Assembly: GCA_021414305.1 (NCBI GenBank)
Contig: JAIOOS010000010.1
Location: forward strand, 62,001-126,000
Source of the DNA: Burkholderiales bacterium
Lineage (GTDB): Bacteria; Pseudomonadota; Gammaproteobacteria; Burkholderiales; Burkholderiaceae_C
Direction of reading: 5' to 3'
Length of the DNA: 64,000 bases
Part shown: piece after piece, positions 15,123 through 23,090 of the stretch
How the letters are laid out: each line of letters begins with the position of its first letter
Position numbering within the stretch: position 1 is the stretch's first letter
Notes under the pieces: generated by a model
Told to the model about the DNA's origin: nothing
Databases searched by the model: none
Seen by the model: only the letters and a program-made list of their open reading frames with translations
Position numbers and translations under genes: made by a program

Positions 15123-16256
15123 CTAGCCCGGCACGCCGACGATCACGCTCGAGGCCTTGAACAGCGCCGTGGCCGACGCCCCCGCCGCGAGGCCGAGCGA
15201 TACCGCGCTGCCCCGGGTGACGATGGCGGCGACCGACATGCCGCCGCCGATGTCGATCACGACTTCGGTGTTGACGGTTCCCGGTTGCAGCCGCGAAACG
15301 GTGCCCGCGAGCTGGTTGCGCGCCGAGAGGCGAGCGCTGCCGAGATCGGTGGCGACGACCACCGACGAGGCCTTGACCAGCGCGAAGGCGGCGGCGCCGA
15401 CGACCAGCCCCAGGCTCGTCGCGCTCTCGTGGGTGACGACGGCGACGATGCGCTGGCCGCCGGGCAGGGCGATCTCGATCTCGTCGTTGACGGCGCCGGG
15501 CTTGACGGCGCTGACCGTCCCGGAAAGCTGGTTGCGGGCGCTGGTCTTCATGTCGCTCTCCCCTTCATGGCCCGGTGGCGGCCCGTCGTTGCGCAGGCCG
15601 GCGTCGAGGTAGACCACTTCGTCGGCAAAGGCCTCGATGTCGGCCTCGTCGTGGGTGATCAGCAGCATCGGCAAGGCGAGGCGCGCCTGCAGCTCGCGCA
15701 GCTCGTCGCGCATCTTCAGGCGCAGCGGCGCATCGAGCGCGGCGAACGGCTCGTCGAGCAGCAGCGCGCGCGGCTCGGCCGCCAGGGTGCGGGCCAGCGC
15801 GGTGCGCTGGCGCTGCCCGCCCGAGAGCTGGTCGGGATAGCGGTCGTCGAGGGAGGTCAGCTCCAGCGCCTCGAGCCAGCGGTCGACCGCCGCGGAGACG
15901 ACGCGCCGGCGCGGGTTGAAGAGGCCCTTGTCGAGGCCGAAGGCGATGTTCTGCCGCACCGTGAGATGCGGGAACAGCGCGTACTCCTGGAACAGGTAGC
16001 CGAAGTGGCGGTCGCCGGCCGGGACGTCGACGCCGGCTTTCGAATCGAACAGCGCATCGCCGGCGAAGGCGATGCGACCGCTGTCGGGCCGCAGCAGCCC
16101 GGCGATCGCCTTCAGCGTCAGGCTCTTGCCGGCGCCGGAAGGACCGAACAGCACCAGCCGCGTCGCGTCGCTGGCGAAGGCGACGTCGAGCTCGAAGCGG
16201 TGGCCGCCGCTGGCGAGCGACTTGCGCAGCGAGACGTCCCAGCGGGCGGCCGTCAT
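15123..16256 (-). CDS. modC: Molybdate ABC transporter ATPase ModC with C-terminal tandem Mop (ModG-like) domains
   Basis: A 377-residue protein. Residues 1-225 are an ABC ATPase: Walker A GPSGAGKS (38-45), Q90, signature LSGGQ (144-148), Walker B LLLDEP (165-170), His202. It powers molybdate import with ModB and ModA. Residues 236-377 are two Mop domains, each beginning SARNQL(S/A)GTVS; usual ModC has one. M236 (15551) is preceded by AGGGGAG with a 7-nt gap, so a free 142-residue di-Mop protein of ModG length could also be made. The start overlaps the modB stop by 4 bp. Confidence 0.9.
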   Translation of the reverse strand: MTAARWDVSLRKSLASGGHRFELDVAFASDATRLVLFGPSGAGKSLTLKAIAGLLRPDSGRIAFAGDALFDSKAGVDVPAGDRHFGYLFQEYALFPHLTVRQNIAFGLDKGLFNPRRRVVSAAVDRWLEALELTSLDDRYPDQLSGGQRQRTALARTLAAEPRALLLDEPFAALDAPLRLKMRDELRELQARLALPMLLITHDEADIEAFADEVVYLDAGLRNDGPPPGHEGESDMKTSARNQLSGTVSAVKPGAVNDEIEIALPGGQRIVAVVTHESATSLGLVVGAAAFALVKASSVVVATDLGSARLSARNQLAGTVSRLQPGTVNTEVVIDIGGGMSVAAIVTRGSAVSLGLAAGASATALFKASSVIVGVPG

Positions 16257-16927
16257 GAGCGCCCCGGAATGCGCGCCGGCGCCAGCCGACCGGCGAGCAG
16301 CAGCACGGCGACGCAGGTCACGGAGGTGAGCAGCACCAGGCCGTTGGCGAGGTCGTCCTGGCCCGCCTGCACCGCTTCATAGACGGCGATCGAGAGCGTC
16401 TGCGTCTTCCCGGGGATGCTGCCGGCGACCATCAGCGTCGCACCGAACTCGCCGAGCGCCCGGGCGAAGGCGAGCAGCACGCCGGCGAGGATGCCGCGCC
16501 AGGCCAGCGGCAGGGTGACGCGGAAGAACACCGCCGCCGCCGACAGGCCGAGCACCTTCGACGCCTGCTCGTACTGCACATCGACGCTCTCGAACGCGGC
16601 CCGCGCCGACTTGCAGACGAACGGAAAGGCGACGATCGCGGCGGCGATCACCGCGCCCTGCCAGGTGAAGATGAGGTTGATGCCGAAGCTGCGCTCGAGC
16701 CAGCCACCGAGCCAGCCGCGCCGGCCGATGACGACGAGCAGGTAGTAGCCGAGCACCGTCGGCGGCAGCACCATCGGCAGGAGCAGGAGCGAGTCGACGA
16801 GCTCGCGGCCGGGGAAGCGCCAGCGGGCGAGCGCGTAGCCGGCGGCGACGCCGAGCACCAGGTCGATCGCGGTCGCCCAGAGCGCGACCTTGAGCGAGAG
16901 GCCGAGCGCGATCCAGGCGGGCTCCAT
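16253..16927 (-). CDS. modB: Molybdate ABC transporter permease ModB
   Basis: A 224-residue inner-membrane permease with about five membrane helices. It has the ModB/CysTW motif ALGEFGATLMVAGSIPGKTQT, the EAA-loop contact site for ModC. The frame extends upstream through modA, but the ATG at 16927 overlaps the modA stop (ATGA) and gives the family N-terminus. It forms the channel that moves molybdate delivered by ModA into the cell. Confidence 0.92.
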   Translation of the reverse strand: MEPAWIALGLSLKVALWATAIDLVLGVAAGYALARWRFPGRELVDSLLLLPMVLPPTVLGYYLLVVIGRRGWLGGWLERSFGINLIFTWQGAVIAAAIVAFPFVCKSARAAFESVDVQYEQASKVLGLSAAAVFFRVTLPLAWRGILAGVLLAFARALGEFGATLMVAGSIPGKTQTLSIAVYEAVQAGQDDLANGLVLLTSVTCVAVLLLAGRLAPARIPGRS

Positions 16928-17715
16928 CACGGCTTGCCGAAGCCGTACTTCGCGAGCACCGCTTGCCCCGCCTGCGACGTCACGTAGGCCACGAACTTCT
17001 GCGCCAGCGCCGGCTGGGGGCTCGCCGCCAGCGTGGCGATCGGATAGACCACCGGCGTCCCGGTCGGCACGACGAAGGCGACCTTGACCTTGTCGCCCAG
17101 GATCGCCGCGTCGGTGCTGTAGACGAAGCCGGCGTCGACCTCGCCGCGGGCGACGTAGTCGAGCGCCTGGCGAACGGTCTGCGCGCCGATCATCTTCGCC
17201 TCGATCGGCGGCCACAACTGCGCCTTCTCCAGCACCGCCCGGGTGTAGCGGCCCACGGGAACGCTGGCGGGGATGCCGATGGCGACCCTCTTCACGGCCG
17301 GCGCCGCGAGGTCGACGAGCGCCTTCGGCAGCGCCGTCGCATCCTTCGGGACAACGACGACGAGCGCGTTGCTGACGAAGTTGACCCGCGCACCCGGCCT
17401 GACGAGCTGCTGTTGCTCGGCCTGCTGCATGGTCTCCTGGTCGGCGCTGGCGAACACGTCGACCGGCGCGCCCCTGGCGATCTGCTGCAGCAGCGCGCCC
17501 GACGCGCCGAAGTTGAGCCGCACACTGACGCCCGGATTCGCCGCCTCGAAGACCGCCCCGACTTCCTTGAAGGCGTTGGTCAGGCTGGCCGCCGCGGAGA
17601 CGGTCAGGTCGGCGGCGAGCGCCGCGCCGCCGGCCGCCGACAGAGCGAGGGCGACGGACGCAACGCGGAGCAGGCGGCCAGCAAACATGGCCCGGCGCAG
17701 AGTTGCGAAATGCAT
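16927..17715 (-). CDS. modA: Molybdate-binding periplasmic protein ModA
   Basis: A 262-residue solute-binding protein with a signal peptide (about 1-34, ending ALAA). The mature start DLTVSAAASLTNAFKEVG and the later GASGALLQQIARGAPVDVFASAD match ModA, including the serines that ligand molybdate. It delivers molybdate to ModBC. A -10-like TATAGT (minus strand, 17721-17726) lies only 6 bp above the first ATG. Translation may therefore start leaderless or at the second ATG (17688), which still leaves a complete signal peptide. It is divergent from galE. Confidence 0.92.
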   Translation of the reverse strand: MHFATLRRAMFAGRLLRVASVALALSAAGGAALAADLTVSAAASLTNAFKEVGAVFEAANPGVSVRLNFGASGALLQQIARGAPVDVFASADQETMQQAEQQQLVRPGARVNFVSNALVVVVPKDATALPKALVDLAAPAVKRVAIGIPASVPVGRYTRAVLEKAQLWPPIEAKMIGAQTVRQALDYVARGEVDAGFVYSTDAAILGDKVKVAFVVPTGTPVVYPIATLAASPQPALAQKFVAYVTSQAGQAVLAKYGFGKP

Positions 17716-17762
17716 GGCCGACTATAACGGTTGGCCCCGTCGGCAGCGCAGAATCGGGACCC

Positions 17763-18776
17763 ATGATCCTTCTCACCGGCGCCACCGGCTACATCGGCTC
17801 GCACACCTGGCTCGCCCTGGATGCCGCGGCGATGCCCGTGGTCGGCATCGACGACTTCTCGAACAGCTCGCCCGAGGTGCTGCGCCGGCTCGCCGCCCTC
17901 GGCGCCGACGTTTCCCGCTTCGCCCAGGTCGACGTCACCGACCGCGCCGCGCTGGCCGAGGTGTTCGAGCGCTGGCCGATCGAGGCCGTGGTTCACTTCG
18001 CGGCCAAGAAGGCGGTGGGCGAAAGCGTCGCCCGGCCGCTTCTCTACTACGCCAACAACGTCGGCGGCACGATCGCCCTGGCCGAGACCATGCGGGCGCA
18101 CGGCTGCAGGCGAATCGTCTTCAGCTCCACCGCCACCGTCTACGGCCAGCCACGCTCGCTGCCGGTGCGCGAGGACGCTGCGCTCGAGCCGAGCAGCCCG
18201 TACGCTTCGACCAAGCTGATGAGCGAGAACATCCTGCGCGACGTCGAGCGCTCCGACCCGGCCTGGCGGATCGCCCTGCTGCGCTACTTCAACCCGGTCG
18301 GCGCGCACCCCAGCGGCACCATCGGCGAAGACCCGCGCGGCACGCCGAACAACCTGATGCCCTTCGTCGCCCAGGTGGCGGTGGGCAAGCGGGCGCGGCT
18401 GCAGGTCTTCGGCAGCGACTACGAGACGGCCGACGGCAGCGGCGTGCGCGACTACCTGCATGTGCAGGACCTGGCCGAGGGCCACGTCGCCGCGTTGAAG
18501 CACCTGCTCGGCGGCGGCGACTCGCTCACCCTCAACCTGGGAACCGGCCAGGGCGTCAGCGTGCTCGAGCTGGTGCGGGCGTTCGAGCGCGCCAGCGGCC
18601 GCCCGGTCCCCTACGAGATCGCCCCGCGACGCCCGGGCGACGTCGCCGCCTACTATGCCGACCCGGCGCTGGCCGAACGCCTGCTCGGCTGGAAGGCCCG
18701 GCTCGGCCTGGACGCAATGTGCGCCGACAGCTGGCGCTGGCAGGCGGCCAATCCCGACGGCTACGCCGGAAGCTGA
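17763..18776 (+). CDS. galE: UDP-glucose 4-epimerase
   Basis: A 337-residue SDR enzyme interconverting UDP-glucose and UDP-galactose. It shows the NAD-binding GATGYIGS (6-13), SSTATVYGQP (121-130), catalytic Y147 and K151 (YASTK) and the GalE-specific RYFNPVGAHPSG. Length is normal. The ATG at 17763 starts directly before the Rossmann strand; an upstream frame to 17703 runs over the modA start region. A hairpin terminator follows. It may feed surface polysaccharide synthesis. Confidence 0.93.
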   Translation: MILLTGATGYIGSHTWLALDAAAMPVVGIDDFSNSSPEVLRRLAALGADVSRFAQVDVTDRAALAEVFERWPIEAVVHFAAKKAVGESVARPLLYYANNVGGTIALAETMRAHGCRRIVFSSTATVYGQPRSLPVREDAALEPSSPYASTKLMSENILRDVERSDPAWRIALLRYFNPVGAHPSGTIGEDPRGTPNNLMPFVAQVAVGKRARLQVFGSDYETADGSGVRDYLHVQDLAEGHVAALKHLLGGGDSLTLNLGTGQGVSVLELVRAFERASGRPVPYEIAPRRPGDVAAYYADPALAERLLGWKARLGLDAMCADSWRWQAANPDGYAGS

Positions 18777-18781
18777 AGGCG

Positions 18782-18806
18782 ACCGCCGGTCCTGCCGGCG
18801 GTGTTT
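18782..18806 (+). terminator. Intrinsic terminator after galE
   Basis: Perfect 8-bp stem ACCGCCGG/CCGGCGGT with loop TCCTG, followed by a pyrimidine-rich tract with TTT. It begins 6 bp after the galE stop. Confidence 0.6.
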
Positions 18807-18947
18807 CCCTCTTGTAAATCCGTTAAAACGTGTGCAACTCACGGCCTGGGAACGGGCTCAGATTTTGCTCGCCTAATATACTGAGGTCGTCACTTGCGCC
18901 AATCGTCCGAATCTCCTGCAGCAGGCCGGTATCCGAAGGGGTCTTTC

Positions 18948-20387
18948 ATGGGTGTGAAACTCAAGGTCGCGGGCTGGCTCGCGCTCGGAGCGGTCGCCGG
19001 GGCGCTCACCACGCTCCAGCTCGAAGCGACGGCGCGCAATTCCGTCTCGCAGCTGCCGATCGAGGAGCTGCAGCAGCTGGCGGCGGTGTTCGGCATGGTC
19101 AAGAGCGACTACGTCGAGCCGGTCGACGAGAAGAAGCTGATCGGCGACGCCATCGGTGGCATGGTCGCCGGCCTCGACCCCCATTCCCAGTACTTCGACA
19201 AGAAGACCTTCAAGGAATTCCGCGAGCAGACCACCGGCCGCTTCGTCGGCATCGGCATCGAGATGGGCATGGAAGACGGCCTCGTGAAGGTAGTGAGCCC
19301 GATCGAAGGCTCGCCCGCATTTCGCGCCGGCCTGAAGAGCGGCGACCTCATCACCAAGATCGACGACCAGATGGTGCGCGGCCTCACCGTCGACCAGGCC
19401 GTCAAGCGCATGCGCGGCGAGCCGCAGACCCGGGTCGTCCTCACCGTGTTCCGCAAGACCGAGCAGCGCACCTTCCCGGTGACCATCATCCGCGAGGAGA
19501 TCCGGCTGCAGAGCGTGCGCGCCAAGCTCGTCGAGCCGGGCTACGCCTGGCTGCGGGTCTCGCAGTTCCAGGACCGCACGGTCGACGACTTCGCCAAGAA
19601 GCTCGAGGAGCTCTACAAGCAGGAGCCCAACATGAAGGGCCTGGTGCTCGACCTGCGCAACGACCCGGGCGGCCTGCTCGAGGGCGCGGTCGCGATCTCG
19701 GCGGCGTTCCTGCCGGCCGATTCGGTGGTCGTCACCACCAACGGCCAGATCCCCGACTCCAAGCAGACCTTCAAGGCTTCGCCCGAGTACTACCTGCGGC
19801 GCGGCAACACCGACCCGCTGAAGCGCCTGCCCGAAGGGCTGAAGAAGGTGCCGATGGTGGTGCTGGTCAACGAAGGCTCCGCCTCGGCGAGCGAGATCGT
19901 CGCCGGCGCCCTGCAGGACTACAAGCGCGCCACCGTCATGGGCGCGCAGACCTTCGGCAAGGGCTCGGTGCAGACGGTGCGCCAGCTTTCTGCCGACACC
20001 GCGCTGAAGATCACCACCGCGCGCTACTACACGCCGAGCGGCGCCTCGATCCAGGCCAAGGGCATCGTTCCCGACGTCATGCTCGACGAAACCGCGGAGG
20101 GCAACCTGTTCGCCGCCCTGCGCACCCGCGAGGCCGACCTCGACAAGCACCTGATGAGCGGCCAGGGCGCCGAGCAGAAGGACGAGGCGCGCGAGAAGGC
20201 GCGGGAAGAGGCGCGCAAGAAGCTCGAGGCCGACCTCGCCGCCCGCAACGGCGCGCCCAAGCCGCCGCTCGAGTTCGGCAGCGTCGAGGACTTCCAGCTC
20301 GCCCAGGCCATCAACAAGCTCAAGGGCAAGACCGTGCTGGTCAGCAAGACCGCGGTCGAGCGCAAGGCCGAAGCGACGACCAACTGA
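18948..20387 (+). CDS. ctpA: S41-family C-terminal processing protease (Ctp/Prc)
   Basis: A 479-residue periplasmic serine protease that trims C-termini of envelope proteins. An N-terminal anchor or signal (about 6-28) is followed by a PDZ domain (about 95-175, FVGIGIEM and GLKSGDLITKIDD) and the S41 core. The Ser-Lys-Gln triad is S313 (NEGSASASE), K338 (TFGKG) and Q342. A charged Glu/Lys/Ala-rich coiled segment lies at about 405-435. The ATG at 18948 has AGGGG upstream; an in-frame TTG at 18894 is less likely. A strong hairpin terminator follows. Confidence 0.9.
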   Translation: MGVKLKVAGWLALGAVAGALTTLQLEATARNSVSQLPIEELQQLAAVFGMVKSDYVEPVDEKKLIGDAIGGMVAGLDPHSQYFDKKTFKEFREQTTGRFVGIGIEMGMEDGLVKVVSPIEGSPAFRAGLKSGDLITKIDDQMVRGLTVDQAVKRMRGEPQTRVVLTVFRKTEQRTFPVTIIREEIRLQSVRAKLVEPGYAWLRVSQFQDRTVDDFAKKLEELYKQEPNMKGLVLDLRNDPGGLLEGAVAISAAFLPADSVVVTTNGQIPDSKQTFKASPEYYLRRGNTDPLKRLPEGLKKVPMVVLVNEGSASASEIVAGALQDYKRATVMGAQTFGKGSVQTVRQLSADTALKITTARYYTPSGASIQAKGIVPDVMLDETAEGNLFAALRTREADLDKHLMSGQGAEQKDEAREKAREEARKKLEADLAARNGAPKPPLEFGSVEDFQLAQAINKLKGKTVLVSKTAVERKAEATTN

Positions 20388-20409
20388 GCGAGGCCGGCAT
20401 TTCCTGCCC

Positions 20410-20443
20410 CGAACGCCCGTGCGCTGCACGGGCGTTCGCGTTT
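20410..20443 (+). terminator. Hairpin terminator between ctpA and moeB
   Basis: Perfect 13-bp stem CGAACGCCCGTGC/GCACGGGCGTTCG with loop GCT, followed by GCGTTT. The T-run is short, so termination may be partial and moeB may receive read-through. Confidence 0.6.
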
Positions 20444-20454
20444 CTGCGGCGCCC

Positions 20455-21234
20455 ATGACCGACGACGACCTGCTGCGCTACTCGCGCCACCTCCTGCTCG
20501 ACGACATCGGCATCGAAGGCCAGGCCCGCCTTGCCGCGGCGCACGCCCTGGTGATCGGCGCCGGCGGACTCGGCTCGCCGGTGGCCCTCTTCCTCGGCTC
20601 GGCCGGCGTCGGCCGGCTCACGATCGTCGACGGCGACCGTGTCGACCTCACCAACCTGCAGCGGCAGATCGCCCACGACCTCTCGACGCTCGGCGAGCCG
20701 AAGGCGATGTCGGCGGCGCTGCGGGTCGCCGGCATCAACCCGCGGATCGAGGTGACGGCTCTGAACGAGCGCGTCGCGGGCCAGCGGCTCGACGAGCTGG
20801 TGGCCGGGGCCGACGTCGTGGTCGACTGCAGCGACAACTTCGCCACCCGCCAGGCCGTCAACGCCGCCTGCGTGCGCCACGGCCGGCCGCTGGTGGCCGG
20901 AGCGGCGATCGTCTTCGACGGCCAGGTCTCGGTCTACGACACGCGCCAGCCCACCTCGCCCTGCTACGCCTGCGCCTTCCCGCCCGACCCGGCGTTCGAG
21001 GACGTCGCCTGCTCGACGATGGGCGTGTTCGCGCCGCTGGTGGGCATCATCGGCAGCATGCAGGCGGCCGAGGCGCTGAAGCTTCTCGTCGGCATCGGCC
21101 GATCGCTCGCCGGCCGGCTGCAGATGCTCGACGCCCGGGCGATGGAATGGACCGAGATGCGGGTCGAGCGCGACCCGGCCTGCCCGGTCTGCGCCAGCCG
21201 GCCCGCGGCCGGGTTTTCCGGTCCGGCCTGTTAG
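20455..21234 (+). CDS. MoeB/ThiF-family adenylyltransferase (E1-like)
   Basis: A 259-residue enzyme that adenylates the C-terminus of a small sulfur carrier (MoaD or ThiS) for molybdopterin or thiamine synthesis. It has the nucleotide loop GAGGLGSP, the RQI segment after DLTNLQ, and the Cys-bearing DVACSTMGV. The structural zinc pairs are present as CYAC and CPVC. There is no rhodanese extension. Proximity to the molybdate genes mildly favours MoeB, but ThiF cannot be excluded. The start at 20455 gives the family N-terminus TDDDLLRYSRH. Confidence 0.88.
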   Translation: MTDDDLLRYSRHLLLDDIGIEGQARLAAAHALVIGAGGLGSPVALFLGSAGVGRLTIVDGDRVDLTNLQRQIAHDLSTLGEPKAMSAALRVAGINPRIEVTALNERVAGQRLDELVAGADVVVDCSDNFATRQAVNAACVRHGRPLVAGAAIVFDGQVSVYDTRQPTSPCYACAFPPDPAFEDVACSTMGVFAPLVGIIGSMQAAEALKLLVGIGRSLAGRLQMLDARAMEWTEMRVERDPACPVCASRPAAGFSGPAC

Positions 21235-21244
21235 GCTTGCCGCG

Positions 21245-22153
21245 ATGGAAAACACCGGCGCCCTCCCCGCGCGAAACTTTCCGACGGCCCAGGAAGACGC
21301 CGAGAAGGAAGTCGAGAACCCGATCGCCCGCTACGAGGGCCCGGAGAGCTCGTACCGCCTCGCCTTCACCGACACCGCCTTCCTGCTGCGCGAGGAGCTG
21401 CGTCCGGTGCGGATGCAGCTCGAGCTGCTCAAGCCCGAGCTGGTGCAGGACGAGCAGGGCGTCGAGGCGACCATCGTTCTCTTCGGCAGCGCCCGCATCG
21501 TCGCGCCCGAGGTCGCGCAGAAGGAGCTGGAAGCGGCGCAGGCGAGCGGCGACGCGCAGGCGCTGCGCCGCGCCGAGACCCGCGCCGCGATGTCGCGCTA
21601 CTACGAGGAGGCGCGCCGCTTCTCGGCGATCGTCACCCGCCGCTCGGCGACGCTCGACCGGCCGATCTACGTCGTCACCGGCGGCGGGCCCGGCATCATG
21701 GAGGCGGGCAACCGCGGCGCGTTCGAGGTCGGCGGCAAGAGCATCGGCCTGAACATCGTGCTCTCGCACGAGCAGGTGCCCAACCGCTACATCACGCCGG
21801 AGCTGTGCTTCCAGTTCCACTATTTCGCGCTGCGCAAGATGCACTTCCTTATGCGCGCGATCGCATTGGTGTGCTTTCCCGGCGGCTTCGGCACGCTCGA
21901 CGAGATGTTCGAGGTGCTGACCCTGGTGCAGACGGGCAAGTCGCGGATGCGGCCGATCCTGCTGTTCGGGCGCGAGTTCTGGACCCGCCTGATCAACTTC
22001 GAGCTGCTGGTCGAGACCGGCATGATCTCGGCGGAGGACGTGCACCTGTTCCACTTCGTCGAGACGGCGGAGGAGGCCTGGGCGCTTCTTTCTCAGGAGT
22101 ACGGGTTCGATCTTCCGGACACGACGACGGGCGAGTTCGCGGTCGATGTCTAG
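21245..22153 (+). CDS. LOG-family nucleotide monophosphate phosphoribohydrolase-like protein
   Basis: A 302-residue cytoplasmic protein of the LOG/TIGR00730 group. These enzymes cleave the N-glycosidic bond of nucleoside 5'-monophosphates. The signature GGGPGIMEAGNRGA and the catalytic PGGFGTLDE are intact. An N-terminal extension of about 80 residues precedes the Rossmann core, so it is longer than the smallest LOG proteins. It lies 10 bp after moeB and 12 bp before the arginase gene, probably in one transcript. Confidence 0.85.
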   Translation: MENTGALPARNFPTAQEDAEKEVENPIARYEGPESSYRLAFTDTAFLLREELRPVRMQLELLKPELVQDEQGVEATIVLFGSARIVAPEVAQKELEAAQASGDAQALRRAETRAAMSRYYEEARRFSAIVTRRSATLDRPIYVVTGGGPGIMEAGNRGAFEVGGKSIGLNIVLSHEQVPNRYITPELCFQFHYFALRKMHFLMRAIALVCFPGGFGTLDEMFEVLTLVQTGKSRMRPILLFGREFWTRLINFELLVETGMISAEDVHLFHFVETAEEAWALLSQEYGFDLPDTTTGEFAVDV

Positions 22154-22165
22154 CGAGCCGACGAG

Positions 22166-23080
22166 ATGAACACCAAGGTCAGCCTGATCGGCGCGCCGAC
22201 CGACATCGGCGCCGGCACGCGCGGCTCGAGCATGGGTCCGGAGGCGCTGCGCGTCGCCAACATCGGCCAGGTGCTCGAGAGCCACGGCCTCGAGGTGCTC
22301 GATCGCGGCAACCTCTCCGGCCCGCCCAATCCGTGGAAGCCGCCGGAAGACGGCTACCGCCATCTCGAGGCGGTGGCCGAGTGGAATCGCAACGTGCACG
22401 AGGCGATCTACGCCGAGCTCCAGGGCGGTCGGATGCCGGTGCTGCTGGGCGGCGACCACTGCCTGGGCATCGGCTCGATCAGCGCCGTCGCCCGCTACTG
22501 CCGCGAGACGAACAAGAAGCTGCGTGTGCTCTGGCTCGACGCCCACGCCGACTTCAACACCAACCTGCTGACGCCTAGCGGCAACATCCACGGCATGCCC
22601 GTCGCCTGTCTCTGCGGCTTCGGCCCTCAGGAGCTGATCGAGATCGGCGGCAAGATCCCGGCGATCAGTCCGAAGCAGGTGCGCCAGATCGGCATTCGCA
22701 GCGTCGACGCCGGCGAGAAGAGGTTCGTGCACGAGCACGGCCTCGAGGTGTTCGACATGCGCTACATCGACGAGATGGGCATGCGCCACACGATGGAGCT
22801 GGCGCTGGCGACGATCGACGCCAACACCCACCTGCACGTCAGCTTCGACGTCGACTTCCTCGACGCCGACATCGCCCCCGGCGTCGGCACCACCGTCAAG
22901 GGCGGCCCCACCTACCGCGAGGCGCAGCTCTGCATGGAGATGATCGCCGACACCGGCGCGATGGCCTCGCTCGACGTGATGGAGCTGAACCCCGCGCTCG
23001 ACGTGCGCAACCGCACCGCCGAGATCGCCGTCGACCTGATCGAAAGCCTGTTCGGCAAGAGCACCCTGATGCGGCGCTGA
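22166..23080 (+). CDS. rocF: Arginase
   Basis: A 304-residue Mn-dependent ureohydrolase converting arginine to ornithine and urea. The metal-site motifs are GGDHCLGIGS (H98), WLDAHADFNT (D125, H127, D129) and SFDVDFLDAD. The usual P of the SxDxDxxDP motif is replaced by A and the usual GGDHS reads GGDHC, but all metal ligands are kept. Agmatinase or a related ureohydrolase activity is the alternative. Urea-cycle partners are not nearby. Confidence 0.88.
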   Translation: MNTKVSLIGAPTDIGAGTRGSSMGPEALRVANIGQVLESHGLEVLDRGNLSGPPNPWKPPEDGYRHLEAVAEWNRNVHEAIYAELQGGRMPVLLGGDHCLGIGSISAVARYCRETNKKLRVLWLDAHADFNTNLLTPSGNIHGMPVACLCGFGPQELIEIGGKIPAISPKQVRQIGIRSVDAGEKRFVHEHGLEVFDMRYIDEMGMRHTMELALATIDANTHLHVSFDVDFLDADIAPGVGTTVKGGPTYREAQLCMEMIADTGAMASLDVMELNPALDVRNRTAEIAVDLIESLFGKSTLMRR

Positions 23081-23090
23081 GGCGGGCGCC

